DNA of 64,000 nt from Prevotella multiformis DSM 16608 (lineage in GTDB: Bacteria; Bacteroidota; Bacteroidia; Bacteroidales; Bacteroidaceae), in contig NZ_GL872282.1 of assembly GCF_000191065.1 (NCBI RefSeq), positions 610,447 through 674,446 of the forward strand, in the 5' to 3' direction. The position numbers and the translations under genes were made by a program. Shown one piece after another: positions 19,861-27,948 of this stretch. Within the stretch, counting starts at the first letter, position 1. The number at the start of each line of letters is the position of its first letter. Below the pieces are notes generated by a model. The model did no database searches and was not told where the DNA came from. It was given only the letters and a program-made list of their open reading frames with translations.

Positions 19861-19892
19861 CAAAGGTAATACGTCTTGCCCATTTCCACAAT
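19861..19892 (-). promoter_or_regulatory. Promoter of the large minus-strand operon
   Basis: Minus strand reads ATTG-N20-TACCTTTG (-7 box at 19861-19868 on the plus strand as CAAAGGTA), a good Bacteroidota promoter. It leaves a leader of about 130 bases before the receptor ATG at 19727. Confidence 0.8.
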
Positions 19893-19913
19893 ACCTATTT
19901 GTAAGTATTTTAA

Positions 19914-19944
19914 ATGATGCCTTCATTCAAAATGAAGCCGTCAT
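19914..19944. promoter_or_regulatory. Operator-like dyad upstream of the receptor operon
   Basis: A perfect 7-3-7 palindrome, CTTCATTCAAAATGAAG (19921-19937), lies inside a longer imperfect dyad whose outer arms read ATGATG and CGTCAT. It is centred about 40 bases upstream of the -33 box of the FecA-like operon, a position suited to an activator or an upstream repressor site. Confidence 0.5.
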
Positions 19945-20125
19945 CGTAACTTCCCGCCCTTCCCAAACGCCTCGGAAAAGAGGGGGGATGTCTCCCCGAA
20001 TGCAGCCCGTGTCCACTTCAAAACCCACAATTCAGAATCATGATCGCCCTCCCTCTAACGCTCTGTCTGCGGACAGACGAGGGGATGCGGTTCTGAAAGC
20101 GTGTAAGCACCATGTTGCCTTTATC

Positions 20126-20729
20126 GGTTCTTCCGTTAAATGTGCAGATGGGAAATGGAACAAAGGCTTATACGCTTGCAGGGCATGGCCGTCCAGAATC
20201 AGAGGGTCTTACAAAGGAGGATAGACTACAAGGTAAGATGCAGGAAAGGCAGATTGATACGATGCCTGTCCATCGGCAGGTCTTTCCGTCTTCTACAGAC
20301 AACCTGTTCCCGTATTATCGGCATTTGTAAACTGTTTTCATGCAGTGCAAAGCAGCACATGCCCTTCTGGCTTCTAAAAGAGGCCTGACTGGCCTGCAGC
20401 AGGTGCTCCTTCAGCGTGTTATCAACGCCCTTTTGAAGCCCAATCAGGCACCTTTTACGAACAGCTTAATAACCGATTGATTCACTGCCGGTTGCAGACC
20501 TGCTTTTTGCACGTGTTTTTCATATTTGCAGATGAATTGTTTGAAATTATGTAATGGTTTTTCAAAACCTTTTCTGTATTTACAACGTATTAAAATGAAA
20601 AGTTTTTGTATCGGAGGAGGATAACAGAATGGACAGCTGATGGTCCCGGCTATGTTTTTATTTAGTGATTAACTTCGGATCTTCCGTTAAAGCCATACGG
20701 AAAGCATCCGCGCATTGAACGGAAGCACC
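20126..20729 (+). repeat. MITE-like ~600-bp dispersed repeat, copy B
   Basis: 604 bases bounded by imperfect ~25-bp terminal inverted repeats: left GGTT-CTTCCGTTAAATGTGCAGAT (20126-20149) and right, as reverse complement, GGTG-CTTCCGTTCAATGCGCGGAT (from 20729). Just inside the right end is a short hairpin, CTTCCGT...ACGGAAAG. No transposase is encoded. Same orientation as copy A. A frame of 82 codons (20140-20388) has a counterpart in copy C but not in copy A, so coding is doubtful. The flank 19945-20125 holds nothing recognisable; similarity to copy A runs on to ~20817. Confidence 0.85.
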
Positions 20730-20839
20730 CTTTTATTTTCGGCTCTTCAGGAATCTGGAGTGATGAGGTCTGCTCCGTGCGTTGACGACCTTGATGAACC
20801 GTCACACAGAGGCAGGGAGTGAACTCCGCCGATGTCAGG

Positions 20840-21538
20840 TCACTTCAGCAGAGTCATCTTGTGCAGCATGGAATTGTAGAAGTCGGCTGTGACGCACCTG
20901 CCCCGCAGGGAACGCACACGCGGCATATTGCGGAAGAAGTCATCCTCCGACCTGTACCAGCCGTAACGGGCTATCTCATGCGCCTGTGCGAGCGTGGCTG
21001 CCAGTCTGCCGGCAGCGGACGGGTTGACGGAAGAAAGGTAGCATTTGCCGTCCTTCATCTCCAGTGCCAGTACCAGACAGTCTGCGGGCTGCTGCGCCTC
21101 CCGTGCGTGCAGGTCACGGGTGTTGACGGAGACGGTGACGTGTCTTCCAAAACGCCGGTTGATCTTTTCCATCATGCTGCGGAAGATGACACCATGCGGA
21201 GAGGTGTCTTTCAGTCCCGTGTAGGCAATGGAATAGTGAATCATCTCATGGATGAGCACATCGTCTGTCTGCTCTTCCGTGAGTTCATAATAAGTTGAGA
21301 CGGAAAGGGTGTAGTCGTAGTATTTTGTGCGCCCCAGGCTTGTCTTCCGTCTGCATGCCATCTGTCCCAGACGGGTTCTGGCACGCGACCATCTCAGCCG
21401 GGGGACAGGAAGCCGTCCGTCGAAGATGAGGGCATTGTATCTGTTGAAGCGTTCAAGCAGGCTTCCTCTCTCCGGCGTTCCGCTTGCATCGGGCCGGGAA
21501 GAGGAGTCCTGACGGCATATCTTTGAGAAAGAGGACAT
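20840..21538 (-). CDS. SprT-like zinc metalloprotease-fold protein
   Basis: 232 residues, no signal peptide. It carries HEMIH at residues 97-101 followed by H115 (TSPHGVIFR), the SprT-like HExxH...H zinc site, and the characteristic N-terminal LLERFNRYNALIFDGRLPVPRLRWS. The C-terminal half lacks a recognisable zinc ribbon. SprT-like proteins are cytoplasmic and act, where known, on DNA-protein crosslinks or stress; the role of this one is not known. It sits 31 bases after the PorT-like gene, probably in the same transcript. I saw no terminator at its end: repeat copy B begins there. Confidence 0.88.
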   Translation of the reverse strand: MSSFSKICRQDSSSRPDASGTPERGSLLERFNRYNALIFDGRLPVPRLRWSRARTRLGQMACRRKTSLGRTKYYDYTLSVSTYYELTEEQTDDVLIHEMIHYSIAYTGLKDTSPHGVIFRSMMEKINRRFGRHVTVSVNTRDLHAREAQQPADCLVLALEMKDGKCYLSSVNPSAAGRLAATLAQAHEIARYGWYRSEDDFFRNMPRVRSLRGRCVTADFYNSMLHKMTLLK

Positions 21539-21569
21539 CGAGACGGATCTGTTTTTGAAAAGGGTGGTG

Positions 21570-22334
21570 CTATAGGTGGAACCTGTAGCCCAAGGTTATG
21601 GCGAAGGTACTGTTCATCACTTCTTTGTCATCGGGATCGTTCGTGTCGGCAATCTTCGTGACTCCCCACAGATAACGGGCATCCAGCTCTATGTTCTTGT
21701 AGTTATAGGAAACTCCTATGGGAATGGCAACGGCATCTTTGTGGAACTCTTTTCTTATGTTCCGGTCATAATCGCCGAACCTGACAGTCCCATTGATTTT
21801 CGTTTCCTGTTTCGCTTTCATGTGAGCACTTGCCAGGTGATCCCATTGTGCTCCGAGCCTCAAGGCCAGTCCTTTCCACACATGAGCCTGTACGGTTACA
21901 GGTACGCTGATGTAACTAAGATGGATTCTGGGACTGGTGAGATAGAAGTAGCCCGGGCTGGTGTCCCGGTCGAAATCAATGTGTGCATTCTTACCCGTGA
22001 CGATACGCAGGGTGCTTCCGGCAGGACCGGTATAAATTGTTTCTTGGTCTGGAGTCTGGGTGAAGGTCGTCAGCATGACTGCGTTCTCCCTGGCTCCCTG
22101 CATGCTGTAGAAGAGTCCTGCAGAGAGGGAAAAGGTCCGGCTGAGGCTGTATTCGAGATCTGCACCGGCGATGAAGCCGGCTTTGGGACCGTACTGGTCG
22201 TGGATGGGACAACAGGCGAAGTCGGAGACTGTCATGCCGATACGTGGTGTCAGGGTCAGTCTGCCGCGACTGTTCTGTGCTGCTGCAGTCCAAGGCATGA
22301 CAAGTGCCGCTGCAAGATAGGCGAGCTTCTTCAT
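21570..22334 (-). CDS. PorT-family outer-membrane beta-barrel protein
   Basis: 254 residues with signal peptide MKKLAYLAAALVMPWTAAAQ. Alternating amphipathic strands (LTPRIGMTVSDFACC, GFIAGADLEYSLSRTFSLSAGLFYSMQG, ...) and a final strand TFAITLGYRFHL indicate a PorT/OMP_b-brl-type eight-stranded barrel. A consensus promoter stands 70 bases upstream and a terminator-like hairpin of cdsA precedes that, so it starts its own unit with the SprT-like gene. No ligand can be inferred. Confidence 0.85.
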   Translation of the reverse strand: MKKLAYLAAALVMPWTAAAQNSRGRLTLTPRIGMTVSDFACCPIHDQYGPKAGFIAGADLEYSLSRTFSLSAGLFYSMQGARENAVMLTTFTQTPDQETIYTGPAGSTLRIVTGKNAHIDFDRDTSPGYFYLTSPRIHLSYISVPVTVQAHVWKGLALRLGAQWDHLASAHMKAKQETKINGTVRFGDYDRNIRKEFHKDAVAIPIGVSYNYKNIELDARYLWGVTKIADTNDPDDKEVMNSTFAITLGYRFHL

Positions 22335-22405
22335 TGTTTTGGATGTTGGATAATATCAGTATATGGACTTCTTGAGAATTTATACAGTCTTTGCTGATGA
22401 TGCTG

Positions 22406-22436
22406 CAAAGTTAGAAAATAAAATTGTAAAAGCAAA
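22406..22436 (-). promoter_or_regulatory. Promoter of the PorT-like/SprT-like unit
   Basis: Minus strand reads TTTG-N19-TAACTTTG, an exact match to the Bacteroidota consensus; the leader to the ATG at 22334 is about 65 bases. Confidence 0.88.
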
Positions 22437-22474
22437 GGCCGGTATGTGTTTCCCATGGGCAAGGACGTGTTATA

Positions 22475-22506
22475 AACAACAAAGGCAGGCTTTCCAGCCT
22501 GCCTTG
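22475..22506 (-). terminator. Terminator after cdsA
   Basis: 10-bp stem AAGGCAGGCT (22482-22491) / AGCCTGCCTT (22496-22505) with a TTCC loop, followed on the minus strand by TGTTGTTT. It lies ~65 bases past the cdsA stop. Confidence 0.8.
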
Positions 22507-22569
22507 ATGGGGACTTCTGTCCTTGCCTGATGGAACATCGGGTATGCCTTTTGGCTGATGGAGCAGAGG

Positions 22570-23439
22570 TCAGCCCTGTATAAGTGTCAATGTATAGAGG
22601 TACACCACGGCTGCCGGTATCGCCATGAGCGACGAGTCGAAACGGTCGAGCATGCCGCCGTGTCCCGGCAGGATCTTCCCGCTGTCTTTGATTCCGAGTG
22701 TCCGCTTGAAGAGGCTTTCGACGAGGTCGCCCCATGTGCCGAATACCACCACGACCAGCCCCAGCCCCATCCAGGCGGGGATGCCCAGCAGATGAGGGAC
22801 AGCCCCCGTATTGGCGAGACAGCCGATGACGGCTGCCACGATGAGTACGAGGATGCCGCCTCCGATGCTTCCCTCCCAGCTCTTCCCAGGGCTGATGCGC
22901 GGGAAGAGCTTGTGCCTGCCGAAGAGCGATCCGCTGAGGTAAGCCCCGGTATCATTCGTCCACAGGAAGACGAAGACGCTCAGAGGCAGCAGGAAGTCGA
23001 AGGTCGTCTGTCCCAGTCCGTTCTGCTGGAAGGCCAGGACGTTGATCAGCGAGAAGGGCAGGGCGATGTACAGCTGTCCCAGCATGGTGTATGCCCAGCT
23101 GTTGACAGGATTCTCGTTCTTCAGGTACAGCTCCGCCACGAACAGGTAGATCAGGGTCAGCACGTAAGGGACGAATACGACGAACCCCTCTGCGGGTGTC
23201 AGCCGCAGGACGGCAGTCGACAGGAAGAAGCAGATTCCTGCAATGGTGGAGATGAAACGGTTGACCTTCACCCCTTTGATGCTGTTTGCCAGCCCTGTGT
23301 ATTCCCACAGGGTCGCTCCCGTGATGAGTGCGAAGAGGGCAATCAGACCGTAAGGGTGCAGGATGCCCAGCACCATGACGACGACGAAGACGATGCCTGT
23401 GGCGGCTCTGACCATCAAGTTTTTCTGTTTATCGCTCAT
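22570..23439 (-). CDS. cdsA: Phosphatidate cytidylyltransferase
   Basis: 289 residues with about eight hydrophobic membrane segments. It makes CDP-diacylglycerol from phosphatidate and CTP at the inner membrane. Family signature visible as LGIKDSGKILPGHGGMLDRFDS (the CTP_transf_1 motif) and, before it, GKSWEGSIGG and WTNDTGAYLSG. The length fits the family. It follows ftsH by 14 bases and closes the conserved rsfS-ftsH-cdsA cluster of Bacteroidota. Confidence 0.96.
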   Translation of the reverse strand: MSDKQKNLMVRAATGIVFVVVMVLGILHPYGLIALFALITGATLWEYTGLANSIKGVKVNRFISTIAGICFFLSTAVLRLTPAEGFVVFVPYVLTLIYLFVAELYLKNENPVNSWAYTMLGQLYIALPFSLINVLAFQQNGLGQTTFDFLLPLSVFVFLWTNDTGAYLSGSLFGRHKLFPRISPGKSWEGSIGGGILVLIVAAVIGCLANTGAVPHLLGIPAWMGLGLVVVVFGTWGDLVESLFKRTLGIKDSGKILPGHGGMLDRFDSSLMAIPAAVVYLYTLTLIQG

Positions 23440-23453
23440 AACTGTACGCTAAT

Positions 23454-25484
23454 TTATAGATCACTGGCTTTGTCGCTTCCTTCCCGTGCCACACGCGCTT
23501 CGTGCTCGGCCTGGGCTTTCTTCACCTCCTCCGGCATATCCTCGAGCCGGGGCTGCGCCTTCTCCTGCTGTTCAAGCAGCTCCTGCGTGCGGCTGACCCA
23601 GGGCCGTCTGCCGAAGATCCTCTCCACATCCTCCGCCATGATGACCTCCCGGTCGACGAGGAGCTGTGCCAGCTGGTTGTGTCCTTCCCGGTGCTCGGTC
23701 AGGATCTGCTTGGCACGCGCATACTGTCCGTTGATCATCTTCAGGACTTCTTCGTCGATGGTCTTGGCCGTCGTGTCAGAGTAAGGCTTCTGGAAGCTGT
23801 ACTCATCGTTGTTGTAATAGCAGATGTTCGGCAGCCTGTCGCCCATGCCGGCATAGGCGATCATGCCATAGGCGCTCTTCGTCGCCCGCTCGAGGTCGTT
23901 CATGGCTCCTGTTGAGATATGGCCCGTGAAGAGCTCTTCCGCCGCACGGCCTCCGAGCAGCGAGCACATCTCGTCGAGCATCTGTTCCTTGGTGGTGATG
24001 GGGCGTTCTTCCGGCAGATACCATGCCGCACCGAGCGCCTGGCCGCGCGGGACGATGCTCACCTTGACCAACGGATCGGCATGCTCGCAGAACCAGCTGA
24101 TGGTGGCATGGCCGGCTTCGTGGATGGCGATGGTGCGCTTCTCCTCGGCTGTCATCACCTTCGTCTTCTTCTCCAGACCGCCTACGATACGGTCGACGGC
24201 ATCGAGGAAGTCCTGCTTCGACACGTCCTTGCTGTCGTGGCGGGCCGCGATGAGGGCCGCCTCATTGCAGACGTTGGCAATGTCGGCGCCCGAGAAGCCC
24301 GGCGTCTGGCGTGCGAGGAGATCGATGTCGAGGTTCCTTTCCAGTTTCAGAGGACGCATGTGGACCTGGAAGATCGCCTTGCGCTCGGTGAGGTCGGGCA
24401 GATCCACGTGTATCTGCCGGTCGAAGCGTCCGGCACGGAGAAGCGCCTTGTCGAGCATGTCGACACGGTTGGTCGCCGCAAGGACGATGACGCCGGAATT
24501 GGTCCCGAAGCCGTCCATCTCGGTCAGGAGGGCGTTGAGGGTATTCTCCCGTTCGTCGTTTCCGCCCATGGCGGGATTCTTGGAGCGGGCACGTCCCACG
24601 GCATCGATCTCGTCGATGAAGATAATGCAGGGGGCTTTCTCTTTGGCCTGCCGGAACACGTCGCGCACACGGCTCGCACCGACACCGACGAACATCTCCA
24701 CGAAGTCGGAGCCGCTCATGGAGAAGAACGGCACCCCCGCCTCGCCGGCGACGGCCTTTGCCAGGAGGGTCTTGCCCGTTCCCGGAGGGCCGATGAGCAG
24801 CGCCCCCTTGGGGATCTTGCCGCCCAGGTCGGTATATTTCTTCGGGTTCTTCAGGAACTCGACAATCTCCTGCACCTCCTGCTTGGCTCCCGTCTGTCCG
24901 GCTACGTCCTTGAAGGTGATGCCCATCTCATTGGCTTTCTCGTAGAGCTTGGCCTTCGACTTTCCTACATTGAAGACCCCGCCGGCACCGCCGGCACCGC
25001 CGCCCATGCGCCGCATGAGGAAGTACCAGATGCCGAAGAACAACAGCCACGGAGCAATGGAGCCGAGGATGTCGAGGAGGGTGTTGCCCGACTTGTTCTC
25101 GTAGCTGTAGCTGGCGATCTTCTTCTGTTGCACGGCCTGGTCGAGGAAGCTCTCCACCTTGTCTACCGAACCGATTTCTACGGTCACGTACGGAGCTGTC
25201 CCCACCTCCTGCGTCCCCTGCTTGAAGATGTCGCGGATGTGGTCGGGGCTGACGTACATGCGGAGGGTGTTGGTGCTCTTGTTGACAACCACCTTCGTAC
25301 CATACCCTTTGGCAACGTATTGCTTGAAGGTGGTGTAGTCTCTTTCTACGCCGGCGCTTGCGGACATCAGTCCGTTCCCTCCGGCAAAGAACACCACTCC
25401 GAGGGTAATGATGACGAATATGTAGAGCCAGTTCATGTTGAACTTCGGCATATTCGGCTTGTTGTTGGGAGTTGATTTGTCCAT
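23454..25484 (-). CDS. ftsH: ATP-dependent zinc metalloprotease FtsH
   Basis: 676 residues, inner-membrane AAA+ protease. Two membrane segments (~19-40 and ~139-157) flank a periplasmic domain. Walker A GPPGTGKT at 232-239, Walker B IIFIDEID at ~287-294, SRH RAGRFDR at 350-356, zinc site HEAGH at 455-459. The glycine-rich GGGAGGAGG linker follows the second membrane segment. All residues needed for ATPase and protease activity appear intact. It lies 52 bases behind rsfS and 14 bases before cdsA. Confidence 0.98.
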   Translation of the reverse strand: MDKSTPNNKPNMPKFNMNWLYIFVIITLGVVFFAGGNGLMSASAGVERDYTTFKQYVAKGYGTKVVVNKSTNTLRMYVSPDHIRDIFKQGTQEVGTAPYVTVEIGSVDKVESFLDQAVQQKKIASYSYENKSGNTLLDILGSIAPWLLFFGIWYFLMRRMGGGAGGAGGVFNVGKSKAKLYEKANEMGITFKDVAGQTGAKQEVQEIVEFLKNPKKYTDLGGKIPKGALLIGPPGTGKTLLAKAVAGEAGVPFFSMSGSDFVEMFVGVGASRVRDVFRQAKEKAPCIIFIDEIDAVGRARSKNPAMGGNDERENTLNALLTEMDGFGTNSGVIVLAATNRVDMLDKALLRAGRFDRQIHVDLPDLTERKAIFQVHMRPLKLERNLDIDLLARQTPGFSGADIANVCNEAALIAARHDSKDVSKQDFLDAVDRIVGGLEKKTKVMTAEEKRTIAIHEAGHATISWFCEHADPLVKVSIVPRGQALGAAWYLPEERPITTKEQMLDEMCSLLGGRAAEELFTGHISTGAMNDLERATKSAYGMIAYAGMGDRLPNICYYNNDEYSFQKPYSDTTAKTIDEEVLKMINGQYARAKQILTEHREGHNQLAQLLVDREVIMAEDVERIFGRRPWVSRTQELLEQQEKAQPRLEDMPEEVKKAQAEHEARVAREGSDKASDL

Positions 25485-25536
25485 TTCTGAGGTCTGAATT
25501 TTTGGATATGAAAAGGTCGATTACCGGGTATCAGCA

Positions 25537-25896
25537 TCAGTCTACGTCGGCCAGCCGGGTCAGCCGGGCATCTTCCCAGAGGTGCTCTATGTCGTAGAAC
25601 GCACGTGTCTCCGGGAGGAAGATGTGGACGATGACATCCACATAGTCGATTGCCACCCACTGGTTGTTGCCAAGTCCCGCGCAGTTGACCGGTTTCTCGC
25701 CGGTGGTCTCGCGGACGTAATCGCTCACCGATTCGGCAATGGCTTCTACCTGCTGCGGGGAGTTGCCCTGGCAGATGACGAAACAGCGGCAGATGGTACC
25801 GTCGATCGCAGACAGGTCTGCAATAACTATGCCATGTCCTTTTTTGTCTTGGATGCCTTTCGTGATCAGTGCTATTAAATTCTTTGTTTCTTCCAT
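25537..25896 (-). CDS. rsfS: Ribosomal silencing factor RsfS
   Basis: 119 residues, cytoplasmic. It binds uL14 and blocks subunit joining when nutrients are short (family knowledge). Visible family motifs: DLSAIDGTICRCFVICQGNSPQQV, then NQWVAIDYVDVIVHIFLPETRAFYDIEHLWEDA, near the C-terminus. First gene of the rsfS-ftsH-cdsA unit, with a consensus promoter 27 bases upstream of its ATG. Confidence 0.96.
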   Translation of the reverse strand: MEETKNLIALITKGIQDKKGHGIVIADLSAIDGTICRCFVICQGNSPQQVEAIAESVSDYVRETTGEKPVNCAGLGNNQWVAIDYVDVIVHIFLPETRAFYDIEHLWEDARLTRLADVD

Positions 25897-25922
25897 TCAG
25901 CTACATTATTACATAGGAACTG

Positions 25923-25953
25923 CAAAGGTAGCGTAAAACGGATGAAGCACAAA
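25923..25953 (-). promoter_or_regulatory. Promoter of rsfS-ftsH-cdsA
   Basis: Minus strand TTTG-N19-TACCTTTG, an exact consensus (plus-strand CAAAGGTA at 25923-25930 and CAAA at 25950-25953). The leader would be about 20 bases. The remaining gap up to the phosphatase stop (25954-26309) holds no supported feature. Confidence 0.9.
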
Positions 25954-26309
25954 ATAAATTTGTTTTATTTTGCAAATCGCAGGAGACTGACATATCGTGG
26001 AGTTTCCTGTCAGCATACCGGCACGACGAGACCTGCCCGCTCTCCGTGTCTTCCATGCGACCTCTTCCGCTTTCTCCTTCAGCACATCCCGCTCTGTCCT
26101 TCCGCGGAGAAGACCGTCCCCGTTCCGTCTAAAGCGGGAAAACCGACAGCGGTGATGTCCCCGCCTGCCGTATAAGACTTCGGCCCGCAGGGCTCTTCCG
26201 CCCTGTCCGTGCTGCACACGGAGACGAGACGGCAGAACGGTGCGGACTTTCCGGTCTATGGAGGCCATACGGCGGAGCGCTGTCTGACGGCAGGCGGCAT
26301 GCCGTGCCG

Positions 26310-27599
26310 TTACGGCTCACGGTAGCTGTCGAGCTTTGCCAGATAGAGCCTTTTGAAGTCGGACCACCTGTAATAGAACGGCGTGGCGGTGGCCGGCAGC
26401 GGCATTGTCGCCTCCTCTTCGTTGAGCAGTGCCTTGACAAGAACGTCGGCATGGGGCCGTCTGGGGTTCCTGTAGAAGACGAGCTGGATATTGGCGGCCA
26501 TCGGGAAGATGCGCGAGCCTATCCAGCCTTTTGCCTCAAGGCTGTCGACACAGAACACCTGTATGCCGCTGCTGTTGAGGTCGAGCAGGCAGGTCAGCGG
26601 CATGACCATTGTCTCGTGCCCGAAGCGGAGCGTGGCACCGGGACGGGACAGGGCAAGGCACGAATCGGCCGTGGTGATGATGTTGCGCAGCAGGTTCCGC
26701 TGCGAGAAAGGCTGTGTGCCGCCGTTCTGGGGCGCACCGCCATAGTGCAGATACCACCAGATGTTGGCACGCTGCCAGAGCCGGTACCGTTCGTCGGGGG
26801 TAAAGAGGCTGTACAGCGACAGCGAGTGGCGTATCTCTGAGTTCTGGACGATGCCTGCCAGACTGAAGAGGTCGTGTGCCAGCTGCGGCGCGTCGATGTT
26901 CCGGCCGGCATAGGCCGTGTCTGTAAAGAGCCGTGACAGCAGGGGGCGGCAGTCCAGATGCTGCCCGTCCCATTCCTTCATGGTCGTCTTCACCTCGTCA
27001 TTCTCTTTCTGCCGGGCGAGTTTCTCGTCGGAGAGGTTCATGTAGTACATGTCATGTTCGCTGGCATCGTGGCGGATCTGCAGCCGGGGATTGCAGCGGA
27101 GCAGCTCCTGCAGTTCGTTCTCCATGGAGAGGATACAGCGGATGACGACCGTCGAGCGGGCGTCTATCCACACCGGGCCGCTGAAGACGGAGGGGAAACG
27201 CTCGTACATCCGCCGTGCGATCCGGCGGTGCTGCTCGGCTCCCAGGGGTGTCAGCTCGCCCCACCTGTTGTACGATTCTGCCAGCATCCGGCGTATCTTC
27301 GCAGCCGCATCCCTGCCGGCATCGGTGAGGACACCTGCCGAGTCGGCACGTTCCAGCACCCGCAGGGGGCGGATATACTGCTCCTTGCGGATGAGGTAGC
27401 GGGATCCGTGCCGTCCGTAGTGGGAGATGTAAACCGGGACATAACCTGCCGGAGGCGGCGTGAGCCTGCCGGACGGTGCCGGATAGGCAAGGTAGTTGCT
27501 GGCCGAAAGTTCCGGCTGTGCGTCAATCTCCTTTCTGAACGACTGTGCAGAAAGGTACAGCGACGGCAGAAAAGACAGCAGGAACAGTAAAAGCCTCAC
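26310..27599 (-). CDS. Exported histidine acid phosphatase (clade 2)
   Basis: About 429 residues from GTG at 27599, which starts a textbook signal peptide (RLLLFLLSFLPSLYLSAQ). Catalytic motif SHYGRHGSRYL (RHGxR phosphohistidine loop) near residue 60 and the HE proton-donor motif in LRFGHETMVMPL indicate a branch-2 histidine phosphatase, as in MINPP/phytase-like or acid phosphatases. The frame stays open upstream to an ATG at 27752, but that extension is simply translated repeat sequence (two copies of PSPFGEGxGVRLL), so I reject it. The start codon itself lies in the end of a repeat unit. Periplasmic or surface location; substrate unknown. Confidence 0.88.
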   Translation of the reverse strand: MRLLLFLLSFLPSLYLSAQSFRKEIDAQPELSASNYLAYPAPSGRLTPPPAGYVPVYISHYGRHGSRYLIRKEQYIRPLRVLERADSAGVLTDAGRDAAAKIRRMLAESYNRWGELTPLGAEQHRRIARRMYERFPSVFSGPVWIDARSTVVIRCILSMENELQELLRCNPRLQIRHDASEHDMYYMNLSDEKLARQKENDEVKTTMKEWDGQHLDCRPLLSRLFTDTAYAGRNIDAPQLAHDLFSLAGIVQNSEIRHSLSLYSLFTPDERYRLWQRANIWWYLHYGGAPQNGGTQPFSQRNLLRNIITTADSCLALSRPGATLRFGHETMVMPLTCLLDLNSSGIQVFCVDSLEAKGWIGSRIFPMAANIQLVFYRNPRRPHADVLVKALLNEEEATMPLPATATPFYYRWSDFKRLYLAKLDSYREP

Positions 27600-27632
27600 C
27601 CCCAGCCCCTCTCCGAATGGAGAGGGGAGTGG
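27593..27632 (-). repeat. REP-like palindromic repeat, unit 1
   Basis: ~40-bp unit with palindromic core CCCCTCTCC / GGAGAGGGG around ATTC. Its GTGAGGCT end overlaps the start codon of the phosphatase. Same family as units at 27674, 27901 and 35669. Confidence 0.9.
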
Positions 27633-27673
27633 AATGTACCGTCTACTGAGGAAGGATTGGAAGGGGAATAGAA

Positions 27674-27711
27674 GCCTCACCCCCGACCCCTCTCCGAATG
27701 GAGAGGGGAGT
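27674..27711 (-). repeat. REP-like palindromic repeat, unit 2
   Basis: Second unit, same orientation as unit 1 and ~80 bases upstream of it relative to the phosphatase gene; differs by CGACCCC in place of CAGCCCC. Confidence 0.88.
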
Positions 27712-27721
27712 GAAATGTACT

Positions 27722-27870
27722 GTTTACTGTGGAAGGATATGAAATGGGACATATAGTTTACTGTGGAAGGATATGAAATGGGACATACCGTTTATTGGAG
27801 AGGGATTTGGAATGAAATGGAATGTTTACCGAGGAGCGGCAAGAAATGTACCGTTTACCGTGGAAAGGAG
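27722..27870. repeat. 34-bp degenerate tandem repeat
   Basis: GTTTACTG-like words recur at 27722, 27756, 27790 and 27824 (period 34), with a further related unit at 27853. The body is GGAAGGATATGAAATGGGAC in the best two units. Lies between the phosphatase and C1 peptidase genes; the gap 27600-27948 holds no gene. Confidence 0.8.
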
Positions 27871-27892
27871 CAGCAGGCACGGTGGGGAGCCC

Positions 27893-27939
27893 CGGTGTCC
27901 ACTCCCCTCTCCATTCGGAGAGGGGCTGGGGGTGAGGCT
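27893..27939 (+). repeat. REP-like palindromic repeat, unit 3
   Basis: Inverted relative to units 1-2, with the longer form that begins CCCCGGTGTCCAC. Ends 9 bases from the stop codon of the C1 peptidase gene, on its 3' side. Confidence 0.88.
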
Positions 27940-27948
27940 GTATGCCGT

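Noticed and set aside
20140..20388. Possible ~80-residue protein inside repeat copy B (counterpart at 62565-62801 in copy C)
   Set aside because: The frame is broken in copy A, the product has no recognisable features, and start sites differ; DNA-level similarity explains it.
20126..20729. Target-site duplication around the MITE-like copies
   Set aside because: Flanks of copies B and C were compared by eye and no matching short direct repeat was found.
23919..25475. 518-codon open frame on the plus strand
   Set aside because: Antisense to ftsH, with no recognisable domain.
25909..26268. 119-codon minus-strand frame between the phosphatase and rsfS
   Set aside because: Covers the rsfS promoter, Arg-rich composition, no domain or leader.
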